A stretch of 64,000 nucleotides of DNA from contig CALCRU010000070.1 of assembly GCA_937894335.1 (NCBI GenBank), forward strand, positions 23,670 through 87,669, given 5' to 3'. Of this stretch, positions 44,818-53,567 are shown in pieces. This DNA comes from an uncultured Treponema sp. Its GTDB lineage: Bacteria > Spirochaetota > Spirochaetia > Treponematales > Treponemataceae. A model generated the notes under the pieces. The model was not told where the DNA came from. It was given only the letters and a program-made list of their open reading frames with translations, and did not search any database. Made by a program: the position numbers and the translations under genes. Positions within the stretch are counted from its first letter, which is position 1, and every line of letters starts with the position of its first letter.

Positions 44818-46878
44818 CTAACGGCGCTGTCCTCCCCGAACTCCTCTGTTACCGCCCATGCCGCCTCTTGGACCTTGGCCCATGTTGTCCTCAAAGCCCT
44901 CTGGTGGCTCTGGTGGAAGACCGTCCTGACCTTCAAAACCACCCATGCCGTTTGCAGCGTTTCTGCCGCCTCCAAAGCCTGCTCCAAATCCGCCTGCCAC
45001 ACTGCCAAGTGTGTAAACATATGTGCCGGCTGTTGTAGTAATTGTGCCAGTTGATTTTCCACCGCTTACAGAAGGAAGGGTAGTGTAAACTCCGTTAAGT
45101 TTTGTTCCTCCGCTTGCAGTAACTCCACTGTAGACTGTATAGGTTTTTCCTGCTTCAAATTCTGGTGAACTTAGGGTAATGATTCCGTAGCTTGAAGCTC
45201 CACTGGGAATGTCAAAGGCAAACACCGTCTTTCCGCTTTCGTCCTTTATGGCCATTGTTGTTCCTGCGCTTCCTGCATAGCTCTGTGCAAGTACAAATGC
45301 AATCTGCTTGCTACTGGTATTTTCTGTAGAAGCGTATGCGTGAGAAGAGCCGCTTATGCCAACAGAAAGACCACCTGTAAATGTAAGAACTCCGTCGCAG
45401 TCAAATCCGTCTTCGCTACCCATGGGTGCAAGGGTAACAATTGTTCCGCCAGAAATGTTTATGTCTCCGTTGGAATCTATTGCATCAGCCTGTGTGGCAT
45501 ACAGGTAAATTTCTCCACCGGTAATGTTCACATATCCTGAACCGTCAAGGCTTGCATTAAGCGCGTCGTCCGTGGTGTTTACCGTAATTTTTCCGCCAGT
45601 AATTATAACACCTGTTTTTCCTTCAATTCCTTCTGGTGAACAGCTTGCGGTTTCGGTTACAGAAATTCCGTCCACATCGTAATAGGTAATTGTTCTAGGA
45701 TTCATGTCATCGTCTACCACAGTGTCTGTTGTTTTTACGCTTATGGTTCCCCCTGTAATCATTACAACTGGATTAGGATCATCTTCCGTGCTGTCTGTTT
45801 CTGCATCGTCATCAATGTCCCACTTTGCACTAATTGCTTTTCCCGTGCTGTTAATGTTTATTGTGCCTCCGCTTATGTAAATGTAGCCCTTTCCTTTTCC
45901 GTCAGAACTTTCGTCTCCTTCTACAATGATTCCCCTGCTGTTGTCGTTGGGGTGGGCAGAGTTAGTTCCTGTGCCTGTAATGTTAAGGACTCCGTCATCC
46001 ATTACAAATCCGTTAAGGCTTCTTACTGCAGACCGTCCTCCGTTGTTTACGGTAATTGTTCCTCCAAAGATTCTAATGTAGTCCTTTGAGTATATTCCGT
46101 GCTTGTAGCTTTCTGTTACATTAAGTGAACCTGTTCCGCTTACAAGGAGTGCACCCTTTGTGTAAAGAGTTCCCTTGGTGTCGCTTCCTTCTGCCCAATT
46201 CTGCGTAAGTTCTGCGCCGTCTTCTACAGTGCCTTTGAAAGAAGATGTGTAGTAATCAGTGCCTTCTGCTTTGCTGTAGCCCGTGCCGTATGACCTTCCG
46301 TCGGTAAGGCTGTTTGTTCCCTCAAGTACAAGGAAGGTGCGCGAGGCCTTGCTTACATTTATGGCCGGATAGTTTCCGCTAGAAATTGAAACACCCTGCA
46401 GGGTAAGAACAATGTCGGCATTTTTGGCAGGAACAATTTCCACTTCTCCCTTGGAAAGGCTTCCCGTCAGCGTAATGTTTAGAGCGTCCTTTGTTGCAGA
46501 TGTGTCAATTGTAACATATGTGCTACCGTCGCCTTTTGTTTCCTTTGTGGCAGTAATTTCGTCTGTAAGGGTAATGCTTGAACTTGCGCTTGAAGCAAAG
46601 TCAGAAAGGTTAAGGGTAACATCTTTTTTTATGCTTAGGGTAGAAATATCGTCTTCGTCCTTTACAAGGAGGCTTGTGTCTACTGTAAGAATAGAAGCCG
46701 TGTCGTCAGAGTTGGTTTTTCCTGCTCCAAAGTTTCCTCCCTTACCCTGAGAAAAATCGGGGCGGTTAAACTGATTCTGCTGCATTCTGTCCCCTCCGCT
46801 CAAATTCTGGGAGCAGGCTGGAACTGCAAAAACAAGCAGTGATAAAATGGCAATAAAAGTAAATCTTCGTGCTTTCAT
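44818..46878 (-). CDS. Carbohydrate-binding domain lipoprotein (Cthe_2159-like)
   Basis: The 686-residue protein has a signal peptide with a lipobox-like VPAC, a Gln/Asn/Gly-rich linker and then a long beta-helix of repeated turns such as ISGGTININSTGKAISA, TINGGKITVNTTDDALNA-type units and GSEDGFDCDGVLTFTGG, the pattern of the Cthe_2159 family of pectin- and cellulose-binding beta-helix proteins with many Asp pairs for calcium. The C-terminus is rich in Gly, Arg and Pro. It likely binds plant or host polysaccharide at the cell surface. It shares its leader and a palindrome with the gene at 28803. Confidence 0.88.
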   Translation of the reverse strand: MKARRFTFIAILSLLVFAVPACSQNLSGGDRMQQNQFNRPDFSQGKGGNFGAGKTNSDDTASILTVDTSLLVKDEDDISTLSIKKDVTLNLSDFASSASSSITLTDEITATKETKGDGSTYVTIDTSATKDALNITLTGSLSKGEVEIVPAKNADIVLTLQGVSISSGNYPAINVSKASRTFLVLEGTNSLTDGRSYGTGYSKAEGTDYYTSSFKGTVEDGAELTQNWAEGSDTKGTLYTKGALLVSGTGSLNVTESYKHGIYSKDYIRIFGGTITVNNGGRSAVRSLNGFVMDDGVLNITGTGTNSAHPNDNSRGIIVEGDESSDGKGKGYIYISGGTININSTGKAISAKWDIDDDAETDSTEDDPNPVVMITGGTISVKTTDTVVDDDMNPRTITYYDVDGISVTETASCSPEGIEGKTGVIITGGKITVNTTDDALNASLDGSGYVNITGGEIYLYATQADAIDSNGDINISGGTIVTLAPMGSEDGFDCDGVLTFTGGLSVGISGSSHAYASTENTSSKQIAFVLAQSYAGSAGTTMAIKDESGKTVFAFDIPSGASSYGIITLSSPEFEAGKTYTVYSGVTASGGTKLNGVYTTLPSVSGGKSTGTITTTAGTYVYTLGSVAGGFGAGFGGGRNAANGMGGFEGQDGLPPEPPEGFEDNMGQGPRGGMGGNRGVRGGQRR

Positions 46879-46882
46879 AGTG

Positions 46883-46948
46883 GCACCTCCTGCTCATAAA
46901 AATACACCCTTATTGCAAGGAATGGAATAACAGGCTTGTTATATAACA
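46883..46948 (-). promoter_or_regulatory. Leader of the CBD gene with shared palindrome
   Basis: Read leftward from 46948, TGTTATATAACA (46948-46937) is a perfect 12-base palindrome, then AGGGTGTAT (46910-46902) and GCAGGAGGTGC (46893-46883), then the ATG at 46878. The order and spacing match those before the gene at 28803 within one or two bases. The palindrome also overlaps the -35 of the rightward gene at 46973. Confidence 0.75.
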
Positions 46949-46964
46949 GAAAGTTATTTATAAT
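46936..46964 (+). promoter_or_regulatory. Promoter of the rightward beta-propeller gene, probable leaderless mRNA
   Basis: TTGTTA (46936-46941) and TATAAT (46959-46964) are 17 bases apart; the ATG at 46973 follows 8 bases later with no ribosome site. The -35 overlaps the palindrome at 46937-46948. Confidence 0.7.
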
Positions 46965-46972
46965 AGTACATT

Positions 46973-49663
46973 ATGGAAAATGAAGTAACCGTAACGCCCG
47001 AAAAAAAGTTTGAAAAAAACTCCAGAAAAAAATCAAAAAAGAAGCGCAACTTTTTTGTTCGCTTCCTGCTGTTTATTTTAAAGCTCATTCTTGCCCTGCT
47101 GATTATTTTTATTGCATGGTGCACATACAGTGCCATAGAAAAAAAACAGTCACTTGCAATGCTGCCGCAAAACTATTCCCTGTATGTCCACACCGATTCC
47201 GCATGGGATGCCCTTGAACCAATGCTTGACCTTCAGGCTGCAGACATGTTCCTTTCTGACGAACCCTTTGTTCAGTTTAGATCACTCTTCATGTCATTCC
47301 GTTCTTCTCCCCTTCGCAGAAATAAAATTGTTTCACTCCTTGCTTCAAGAAAAGTTGATGCTGGATTGTATGAAGGTAACGTTGCAGAAAATTTTGTTGC
47401 GGTGGTAGACATGGGAGTTCTTTCTGCCTTTACCCGACCTGCTGAATTTATTCTTCCCCACTTTACGATTGAAAATGTCTCCTACATAAAGAATTCTGAC
47501 TCTTCCTACTTTACCTACGACAATAAGGGAACACTCTATTACATAAAGCCTTATCACAACATGCTGATTGTAAGCCCAAGCCCAGAACTTTTTGCACAAG
47601 CTCTTACTGCAAACAATGATGCTTCCTACACAAAAGAAGAACGCGAACTTCTTACGCAAAAAAGCAAAGAACCAATCCGCCTTGTTGTAGATGCAAAGTC
47701 TCTTGCTCTTTCCTTTGTTGGCGAAGATCCTCTTCTTTCTCAGTTTGCAAAACTCATAGACGAAGAAACCCTTAGCGTAGTTTCCTTTGGAATTTCTGAC
47801 AGCGAAATAAATGTAAGCGCAAATGTGCCTTTCTCTGTGCCAGAAGACAATTCCATTTCCTTACTGGTAAGTCGCAATTCTACCATGCCGTCACTTTTAA
47901 GCCGCATGAGCGACATAGTCCAGTACTACACTATGCTTAATGCAGGTTCCCTTGAAGACTTAAAGAATGCTCTCTTTCCCTATGTGCCTGCCGACAAGAA
48001 TATAGACAGCCTTTGGAAAACTGCGGAATCTCTCTGTAGAACATTCTTTTCTGTTTCTCTGGAAGATTTGATTTTCTCATGGACGGGAACAGAATTTGCC
48101 GCAATGGGTGTAGAAGGACAGAATGATCCCGTGTTTGTTCTTCAGGTAAAGGACGAAGCCCAAAGGCAATATGTCTTTGATAAAATAATTTCTTCAATCA
48201 TCATAAACAGCGACAACAGTCTGATTATAGACGGTGTGCGCATTCCCCGACTGCAACTTCCTTCCTTCCTGCAGAATCTTTTGGGTGCCTTTAACATTCA
48301 GGTTCCCATGCCCTACTATATGGAACTCGAAGGCTACCTTTATCTTTCAGAGTCTGCCGAAGCTCTGTCTTCAATTCATTCAACAGTAACCGATGGAAGA
48401 CGCATTGCAAAGAACGACAACTGGAAGGTTGTTTCTTCAAATATGTCGGCTCTTAGCACAGTAAGTTTGTTCTACAATCTTGAGCGGAGCATTCCATTCT
48501 TTATTCGAAGCAACGAAACTTTCTCAAAAATACTCCAGCTTTATTCCATAGGAAGATGCGACATCCGCATTAACGGTTCCACACTTTCTGTCCAGCTTAA
48601 TGCTGTTGCACGGCGCTCTGGAGATTTGCGTTCCATTCCCGGCTTCCCAATTTCTTTAAAGGGTAAGAGCGATTCCATTCTGCTTGCAGAAGAAGGTGCA
48701 AAGTCTGGCGCCGTGTTTTGGGTAGAAGATTCAAAGATTGTAAACTCTCTAGAAGTTTCTTCAATGAAGCAATACACGGCTCCACTTGCCGACCCCTGTA
48801 CAATTACCGCCGCAAATCCTGCAGGAAAAAATGACGGTGTACTGTGGGCCCTTACTGACGAGGGTGCAGTCTATCTTCTTACCCGAGAACTTGAATGCAT
48901 TTCACCTTTCCCTGTTCTTACTGGTGAGCGTCCGACCGCAACTGCTTCCGCCTATGGTGCAGGAATAGTCTTCCCTTCAGAAAGTGGAGACCTTGTTTTT
49001 GTAGACCGCACCGGCTCTGTAAAGAATGTTCCTGTAGGCATTACAGGTAGCGTAAAATCTGCTCCTACAGTTTGCGACAATACAGTTGTTCTTTATGACA
49101 AGAGTTTTGTAGGAAAAATCCGCGTAGTTCAGAATGAAAAGGAAAACGAAATTCTTTATCCACTTTCTGTTCCCGGCATTGCCTATGGTTCTCCTGCCGT
49201 AATTTCAAAAAACGGTTCAACCTACATTGCGTTTGTTACTCAGGCAGGTTCTCTTTCTGTCTGGAAGGACGGAGAGCTTGTTGACGGATTTCCCAAAAAA
49301 CTTGACGGAGTCTTCTATCTGAATGTGGCCGCATCCGCTTCTTACTTCTATGCAGTTTCTGCTGATGCAAGGCTTTACCGCATTGGCCTTGACGGTTCTC
49401 TTCTTTCTGTTGACATTCCCATGAGCACTGCCCGTGAAGGAACCCTTAGCGTACAGTCTCCTTCGGGTAACGAGATTGAAAATGTTTATGTTTGTGCCGA
49501 CGGAAATTTAATCTACGGATTTAATTCTGAACTGGAACTTATTTCTGGCTTCCCCATTGTGGGCTGGGGACTTCCTGCTTTTGCCGATGTAAACGGTGAC
49601 AACAGTCCTGACTGTTTTGCCCTTACCATAAACGGAAACCTTAACGCATGGAATTTGAGGTAA
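46973..49663 (+). CDS. Membrane-anchored protein with C-terminal beta-propeller
   Basis: The 896-residue protein has a very basic N-terminus (residues 1-26), one membrane segment (about residues 27-47) and a large exported part. Residues about 60-540 are a mixed domain I do not recognise; from about 600 onward repeated blades (GVLWALTDEGAVYLLTREL, GDLVFVDRTGSVKNV, GSLSVWKDGELVDGFP, GNLNAWNLR) make a PQQ- or VCBS-like propeller. It is the first gene of an operon with the next lipoprotein. From memory a similar protein is conserved in T. pallidum. Function is unknown. Confidence 0.8.
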   Translation: MENEVTVTPEKKFEKNSRKKSKKKRNFFVRFLLFILKLILALLIIFIAWCTYSAIEKKQSLAMLPQNYSLYVHTDSAWDALEPMLDLQAADMFLSDEPFVQFRSLFMSFRSSPLRRNKIVSLLASRKVDAGLYEGNVAENFVAVVDMGVLSAFTRPAEFILPHFTIENVSYIKNSDSSYFTYDNKGTLYYIKPYHNMLIVSPSPELFAQALTANNDASYTKEERELLTQKSKEPIRLVVDAKSLALSFVGEDPLLSQFAKLIDEETLSVVSFGISDSEINVSANVPFSVPEDNSISLLVSRNSTMPSLLSRMSDIVQYYTMLNAGSLEDLKNALFPYVPADKNIDSLWKTAESLCRTFFSVSLEDLIFSWTGTEFAAMGVEGQNDPVFVLQVKDEAQRQYVFDKIISSIIINSDNSLIIDGVRIPRLQLPSFLQNLLGAFNIQVPMPYYMELEGYLYLSESAEALSSIHSTVTDGRRIAKNDNWKVVSSNMSALSTVSLFYNLERSIPFFIRSNETFSKILQLYSIGRCDIRINGSTLSVQLNAVARRSGDLRSIPGFPISLKGKSDSILLAEEGAKSGAVFWVEDSKIVNSLEVSSMKQYTAPLADPCTITAANPAGKNDGVLWALTDEGAVYLLTRELECISPFPVLTGERPTATASAYGAGIVFPSESGDLVFVDRTGSVKNVPVGITGSVKSAPTVCDNTVVLYDKSFVGKIRVVQNEKENEILYPLSVPGIAYGSPAVISKNGSTYIAFVTQAGSLSVWKDGELVDGFPKKLDGVFYLNVAASASYFYAVSADARLYRIGLDGSLLSVDIPMSTAREGTLSVQSPSGNEIENVYVCADGNLIYGFNSELELISGFPIVGWGLPAFADVNGDNSPDCFALTINGNLNAWNLR

Positions 49664-49667
49664 TAGT

Positions 49668-50750
49668 ATGAAAAAGATTTTTGGTGCAGTGCTTCTTGCA
49701 GCATTGTTTGTTTCCTGTTCTTCACTTCAGCAGGATGTAGTTATTTCTTCCGAACAGCTTATACATCAGGAAGATGTAGTTTCAATCGAAACGATTCTTG
49801 CAAAACTTGATGCGGATGCAATCATGGGGGTAAATGTAGAAAACCGAACCAGACTTTGCAATGCCCTTCTTACTCAGATTGATGAAGCGTTTGAATCTTC
49901 TGGTATGCAGAAACAGCTTCAGTCTAGACTTTACGCCCTTCAGGGAAGAGTCTATCTTTTAATGGGCCGAAAAAACGATGCCCGTTCCTGCTACGATGCT
50001 GCGCTTAGAAGTTCAAAGGGTGATGCTCAGGCTGCTGTTTTAGGAAGCCGTCTTGGACTTGTGGCCGAGGTTGACTCAAAGACTAGTCTTGCTCAGTCCA
50101 ACCAGAAGTCTCTTCTTGTTCTTGAGGGCGGATTAAAAAACTACGGCGAGGGAAACTATCTTGATGCCCTTGCAAAAATGGATGAGGCTTTTATTTCCCT
50201 TGATTCATTTTATAAAATTGCATATCAGGATGTGCGTAACAGTGCATGGTCCCTTCGTTCAGTTTCTGCTTCTTCAAACGATGCAGTCCTCTTAAAAGTT
50301 GTAACGGTTTCCGACATTGCCCAAATTGCAAGACTGAATACAAATGTGATTACGGCCTATGCAGGTTCAAAGGAACTTTCTTCTTCCGAGCTTTATTCCA
50401 TTCTTAGCAAGGCAGGATTTTTTTCTCCTGTTTCTGCCGGCACTTCTGACGCTTCGTTGATTCCCCTTCCTTCTGATAAGGCAAGCAGAATTCTATGCGC
50501 TCGCTTTTTGTGGAACCTGTATACAACAAGAAAGACCAACCGCAAGTCTGCAACAGCATATTCTTCCGCCTATGCACAGATGGGAGAGGCTTCTCCAGTT
50601 GCAGATGTTCCAGTTGATTCTCCAGACTTTGATGCTGTTCTTGGCTGTGTAGAAAACGAACTGATGGACCTTCCAGACGGAGAGCATTTCTTTCCTGATA
50701 AAACTGTTTCTGGTGTAGAGTTTAAAACTTGGGTTTCAAAAATAAAATAG
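49668..50750 (+). CDS. TPR-like lipoprotein with an SLH-like C-terminus
   Basis: The ATG lies 4 bases after the upstream stop. The 360-residue protein has lipobox LFVSC (Cys17), helical TPR-like repeats (LYALQGRVYLLMGRKNDARSCYDAAL; GGLKNYGEGNYLDALAKMDEA) and a last 50-residue segment (DVPVDSPDFDAVLGCVENELM, then FFPDKTVSGVEFKTWV) that recalls an S-layer-homology motif. It may tether to the cell wall or a partner. It is followed after one base by the RluA-type gene. Confidence 0.8.
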   Translation: MKKIFGAVLLAALFVSCSSLQQDVVISSEQLIHQEDVVSIETILAKLDADAIMGVNVENRTRLCNALLTQIDEAFESSGMQKQLQSRLYALQGRVYLLMGRKNDARSCYDAALRSSKGDAQAAVLGSRLGLVAEVDSKTSLAQSNQKSLLVLEGGLKNYGEGNYLDALAKMDEAFISLDSFYKIAYQDVRNSAWSLRSVSASSNDAVLLKVVTVSDIAQIARLNTNVITAYAGSKELSSSELYSILSKAGFFSPVSAGTSDASLIPLPSDKASRILCARFLWNLYTTRKTNRKSATAYSSAYAQMGEASPVADVPVDSPDFDAVLGCVENELMDLPDGEHFFPDKTVSGVEFKTWVSKIK

Positions 50751-50751
50751 A

Positions 50752-52098
50752 ATGTTTCCTCCCTTTGACCAAGAGAAGGCAAAAAAAATATGCCTTTCCA
50801 TGCTTGAAGATTTGAAAAATAAAAAACTTATCCTTGAGCAGTGTTCAAAAAATAAGTCTGCTGACAGAACTCCCGGCATTATGCTGGGGACTTTGGTCTG
50901 CACGGATTCTGAAAAAAAGGAAATTGTTTTAAAGGCTGCCTCTGGAATAAGCAGGACACTTAAATATGCGGATAAAGAATTTTCTGACGGCTCAATCTTT
51001 GTTCCTCCAGTTGTTGCTCAGAAAAAAATTGATGAGGCTCTTTTAAAAAATGATGAGATCATTCATGTTCTTACCAGACGGATTGACGAGGCAAAGAAAT
51101 CTGGGAATGAAGAACTTTATGCTGAACTAAAAAAACAGAGAGAGACTCTGACTACAGAATCCCTTTTGAATGTGTTTTCCCTTTATGACTTTTGCTGTGC
51201 CGACGGAAAAATGCGTTCTCTGCTTTCTATATGTGGCTCTTCACTTCCTCCCACAGGAACTGGTGACTGCTGCGAAATAAAACTTTTGCACTACGCCTTT
51301 CTTCATAAGCTTACGCCTCTTAGCATGTGCCAAATGTTTTATTCGCTAACGGGGGAAGATGGCCGTCACACGGGCGAAGTATATCCCCCTTGTGACGAGC
51401 GGTGCGGACTCTTGCTTCCTTCTATGCTTGGATTGGAAATAGTCTACCGAGACAGTGACATTATTGTGGTAAACAAGCAGAGCGGACTTTTAAGTGTACC
51501 GGGCAGGGGAGAAGACAAACAGGACTGCATTGTAAGCCGGGTAAGACGCCTTTTCCCAAACTGCATTGTTCAACCTTCGGTGCATCGTCTTGATATGGAA
51601 ACAAGTGGACTTATGGTTCTTGCCTTTACAAAAGAGGCGCACAAAATTCTTTCCAGACAGTTTGAAGACGGCCTTGTAAAAAAAGAATATGAAGCCTTAC
51701 TGGACGGAGTTCTTGCCCAAAAGGGAATTGCTTCAGAGGGAAGCATGGAACTGTTTTTTCGCCTTGACATAGAAAATCGTCCCCATCAGATCTGGGATTC
51801 TGAATACGGAAAATGCTCTCTTACTCAGTGGCAGATTCTGCGCACGGAACGCTACTCCCTTGCAGAAAAAAAGGCCCGTCCTGTTACAAGAGTCAGATTT
51901 ATTCCTCACACAGGACGCACCCATCAGCTTAGGCTTGCAAGTGCCGACAGTCACGGCTTTGGAGTTCCCATTGTAGGAGATAGCCTGTACGGAAAGTGTG
52001 ACGAAGGAGAGCGACTCTGCCTTCATGCCACAAGTCTTTCTTTTATTCATCCTGTTACAGGCGAAGACATGCACTTTAAAAGCAGGGCTCCTTTTTAG
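50752..52098 (+). CDS. RluA-family pseudouridine synthase with a long N-terminal extension
   Basis: The catalytic domain (from about residue 230) has the RluA-type motif HRLDMETSG with catalytic Asp281, VVNKQSGLLSVPG upstream and IPHTGRTHQLRLA downstream. It converts uridine to pseudouridine in rRNA or tRNA; the target cannot be told. The first 220 residues are an extension with a coiled-coil stretch (KKIDEALLKNDEIIHVL) and several cysteines, not present in short RluA. The ATG lies one base after the previous stop without a ribosome site, so it is probably translationally coupled. Its stop overlaps that of the convergent gene. Confidence 0.92.
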   Translation: MFPPFDQEKAKKICLSMLEDLKNKKLILEQCSKNKSADRTPGIMLGTLVCTDSEKKEIVLKAASGISRTLKYADKEFSDGSIFVPPVVAQKKIDEALLKNDEIIHVLTRRIDEAKKSGNEELYAELKKQRETLTTESLLNVFSLYDFCCADGKMRSLLSICGSSLPPTGTGDCCEIKLLHYAFLHKLTPLSMCQMFYSLTGEDGRHTGEVYPPCDERCGLLLPSMLGLEIVYRDSDIIVVNKQSGLLSVPGRGEDKQDCIVSRVRRLFPNCIVQPSVHRLDMETSGLMVLAFTKEAHKILSRQFEDGLVKKEYEALLDGVLAQKGIASEGSMELFFRLDIENRPHQIWDSEYGKCSLTQWQILRTERYSLAEKKARPVTRVRFIPHTGRTHQLRLASADSHGFGVPIVGDSLYGKCDEGERLCLHATSLSFIHPVTGEDMHFKSRAPF

Positions 52099-52598
52099 AA
52101 AGTGTACTGATAACCTACACCGAGTGAAAAACGATCTGTTACTCCGTATTCTTCAAAATTAACAAGACCTAAATCATACGAAAAATCAACAAGTATATTT
52201 CCTGTTCCTGCTTTGAATAAAGCAAAAACATCACTGGCAAGACTAAAATCTACGATGTCAAATAATCCAATTCCAACTCCTGCGCCAAGACTAAAACTTT
52301 CACTAAAAGCGTAAGTAAATGTGACCGGAAGTCTCATATCAAAGTAAAATCCAAATTTAGGAATCTGTACCAGACCTCCGATTTCAGGCCTTATTCCTAT
52401 TTTTGCTTTTTCATTTGCAAATTCAACAAAATTTATTCCGGCAAATACCGAGATGTCTGCACCGCCAATGAGCGAATTTGTATACTCATGTGTATATGCA
52501 AAACTTGCACCAGCTTTGCCTCCTACAGAAAATTCAACTGCACTTGCAGTTCCAACCGCAACTGTCAATGCTATAAGCACTGCAACAATTTTTTTCAT
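52095..52598 (-). CDS. Small predicted outer-membrane protein
   Basis: The start is ATG 52598, after AAGGAG, which begins a typical Sec signal peptide (ending GTASA); a longer in-frame start at 52673 lies in the hairpin region and is rejected. The 167-residue protein has alternating beta-strand patterns (KFGFYFDMRLPVTFTYAF) and ends in YQYTF, typical of eight-stranded outer-membrane barrels. Its function is unknown. Confidence 0.75.
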   Translation of the reverse strand: MKKIVAVLIALTVAVGTASAVEFSVGGKAGASFAYTHEYTNSLIGGADISVFAGINFVEFANEKAKIGIRPEIGGLVQIPKFGFYFDMRLPVTFTYAFSESFSLGAGVGIGLFDIVDFSLASDVFALFKAGTGNILVDFSYDLGLVNFEEYGVTDRFSLGVGYQYTF

Positions 52599-52623
52599 AA
52601 AATTCTCCTTGGATTCTTTTAGT

Positions 52624-52701
52624 CTTTGGGCGAAGTCTAGTGTAGCAAGACTTCGCCCAAAGGAATTTGTCAATTCCTTTGCCTAGTGTACACTAGGCAA
52701 A
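52624..52701. repeat. Chain of three perfect inverted repeats
   Basis: Arms of 15 bases (52624-52638, 52648-52662), arms of 9 bases (52659-52667, 52672-52680) and a 24-base perfect palindrome (52678-52701) follow one another and share their edges. They lie between the divergent outer-membrane protein and alarmone synthetase genes, so they are not a terminator for a gene end. On the minus strand an extended -10 (TGC then TACACT) for the outer-membrane protein gene lies inside the first hairpin. The rest of 52599-52800 shows no gene. Confidence 0.85.
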
Positions 52702-52765
52702 TTTTTAGAGAGGGGGCTTACACCGAAAGGGGCGCATGTGTCCATCTGCCTAACAAAAAAATTAT

Positions 52766-52794
52766 TTGCCTTTGCGCAAAAAAAAAGTTATATT
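52766..52794 (+). promoter_or_regulatory. Promoter of the alarmone synthetase gene, probable leaderless mRNA
   Basis: TTGCCT (52766-52771) and TATATT (52789-52794) are 17 bases apart, and the ATG at 52801 follows after 6 bases without a ribosome site. Confidence 0.65.
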
Positions 52795-52800
52795 TAAAAC

Positions 52801-53508
52801 ATGGATAAGGCACTTATTTTAGGAAAGGCCGCCTCGGATAACAAGCTTGAACTTAGCGACCCTTCTTCCATTATGGCAACGGCACTTCAGTTCCAGCAGC
52901 TTTTCATGTTGTACGAAAGTGGAATAAAGCAGATTACTACAAAACTTGAAATTCTGGATGACGAGTTTGCAAGCAAGCATCAGCGCAATCCCATAGAAAA
53001 CATTACCAGCAGAATAAAGGAGCCAGTAAGCATTGCTGAAAAACTTGAACGCAAGGGACTTGCCGTTACCATAGACAACATGGTTAACCGTCTGTACGAC
53101 ATTGCAGGAATCAGGGTAACATGCCCCTTTATAAGTGATGTGTATCGGGTAATGCAACTGCTTTTGCAACAGGACGACATTGAACTTGTGGAATTAAAGG
53201 ACTACATAAAAAATCCCAAACCCTCGGGATACAGAAGCCTTCATGCGGTGGTAAAAGTCTGCGTCTACTTTAGCGATCAGAAGAGGGACATTCCCGTGGA
53301 AATTCAGATTAGAACTATTGCAATGGATTTTTGGGCAAGTCTTGAACATCAGTTGCATTACAAAAAGGACTTTCCCATGCCAGACAATGTAAGCGAAGAG
53401 TTAAAGTCTATAGCCGAAACCATTACCAATACAGATATCCGTATGCAGGAACTGGCCAAGCACATTCCCGGCTTTGTGGACTACAGTGCTGAAGAAAACT
53501 TTCTGTAA
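52801..53508 (+). CDS. Small alarmone synthetase, RelA/SpoT domain (RelQ-like)
   Basis: The 235-residue protein consists of a RelA/SpoT synthetase domain with flanking helices: YDIAGIRVTCPFISDVYRV, NPKPSGYRSLHAVVKV and VEIQIRTIAMDFWASLEHQLHY. It lacks the hydrolase and regulatory domains of long RSH proteins. Such enzymes make (p)ppGpp from GTP or GDP and ATP to signal starvation or wall stress. The gene is monocistronic and probably leaderless. Confidence 0.92.
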   Translation: MDKALILGKAASDNKLELSDPSSIMATALQFQQLFMLYESGIKQITTKLEILDDEFASKHQRNPIENITSRIKEPVSIAEKLERKGLAVTIDNMVNRLYDIAGIRVTCPFISDVYRVMQLLLQQDDIELVELKDYIKNPKPSGYRSLHAVVKVCVYFSDQKRDIPVEIQIRTIAMDFWASLEHQLHYKKDFPMPDNVSEELKSIAETITNTDIRMQELAKHIPGFVDYSAEENFL

Positions 53509-53518
53509 CTTTTTGCTG

Positions 53519-53547
53519 TTGAAACTTTGCAGTCGTAGTGGTAGACT
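53519..53547 (+). promoter_or_regulatory. purC promoter
   Basis: TTGAAA (53519-53524) and TAGACT (53542-53547) are 17 bases apart; the start would lie just before AGAGG at 53556-53560. Confidence 0.55.
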
Positions 53548-53567
53548 GTGGCACAAGAGGTTCAGCC

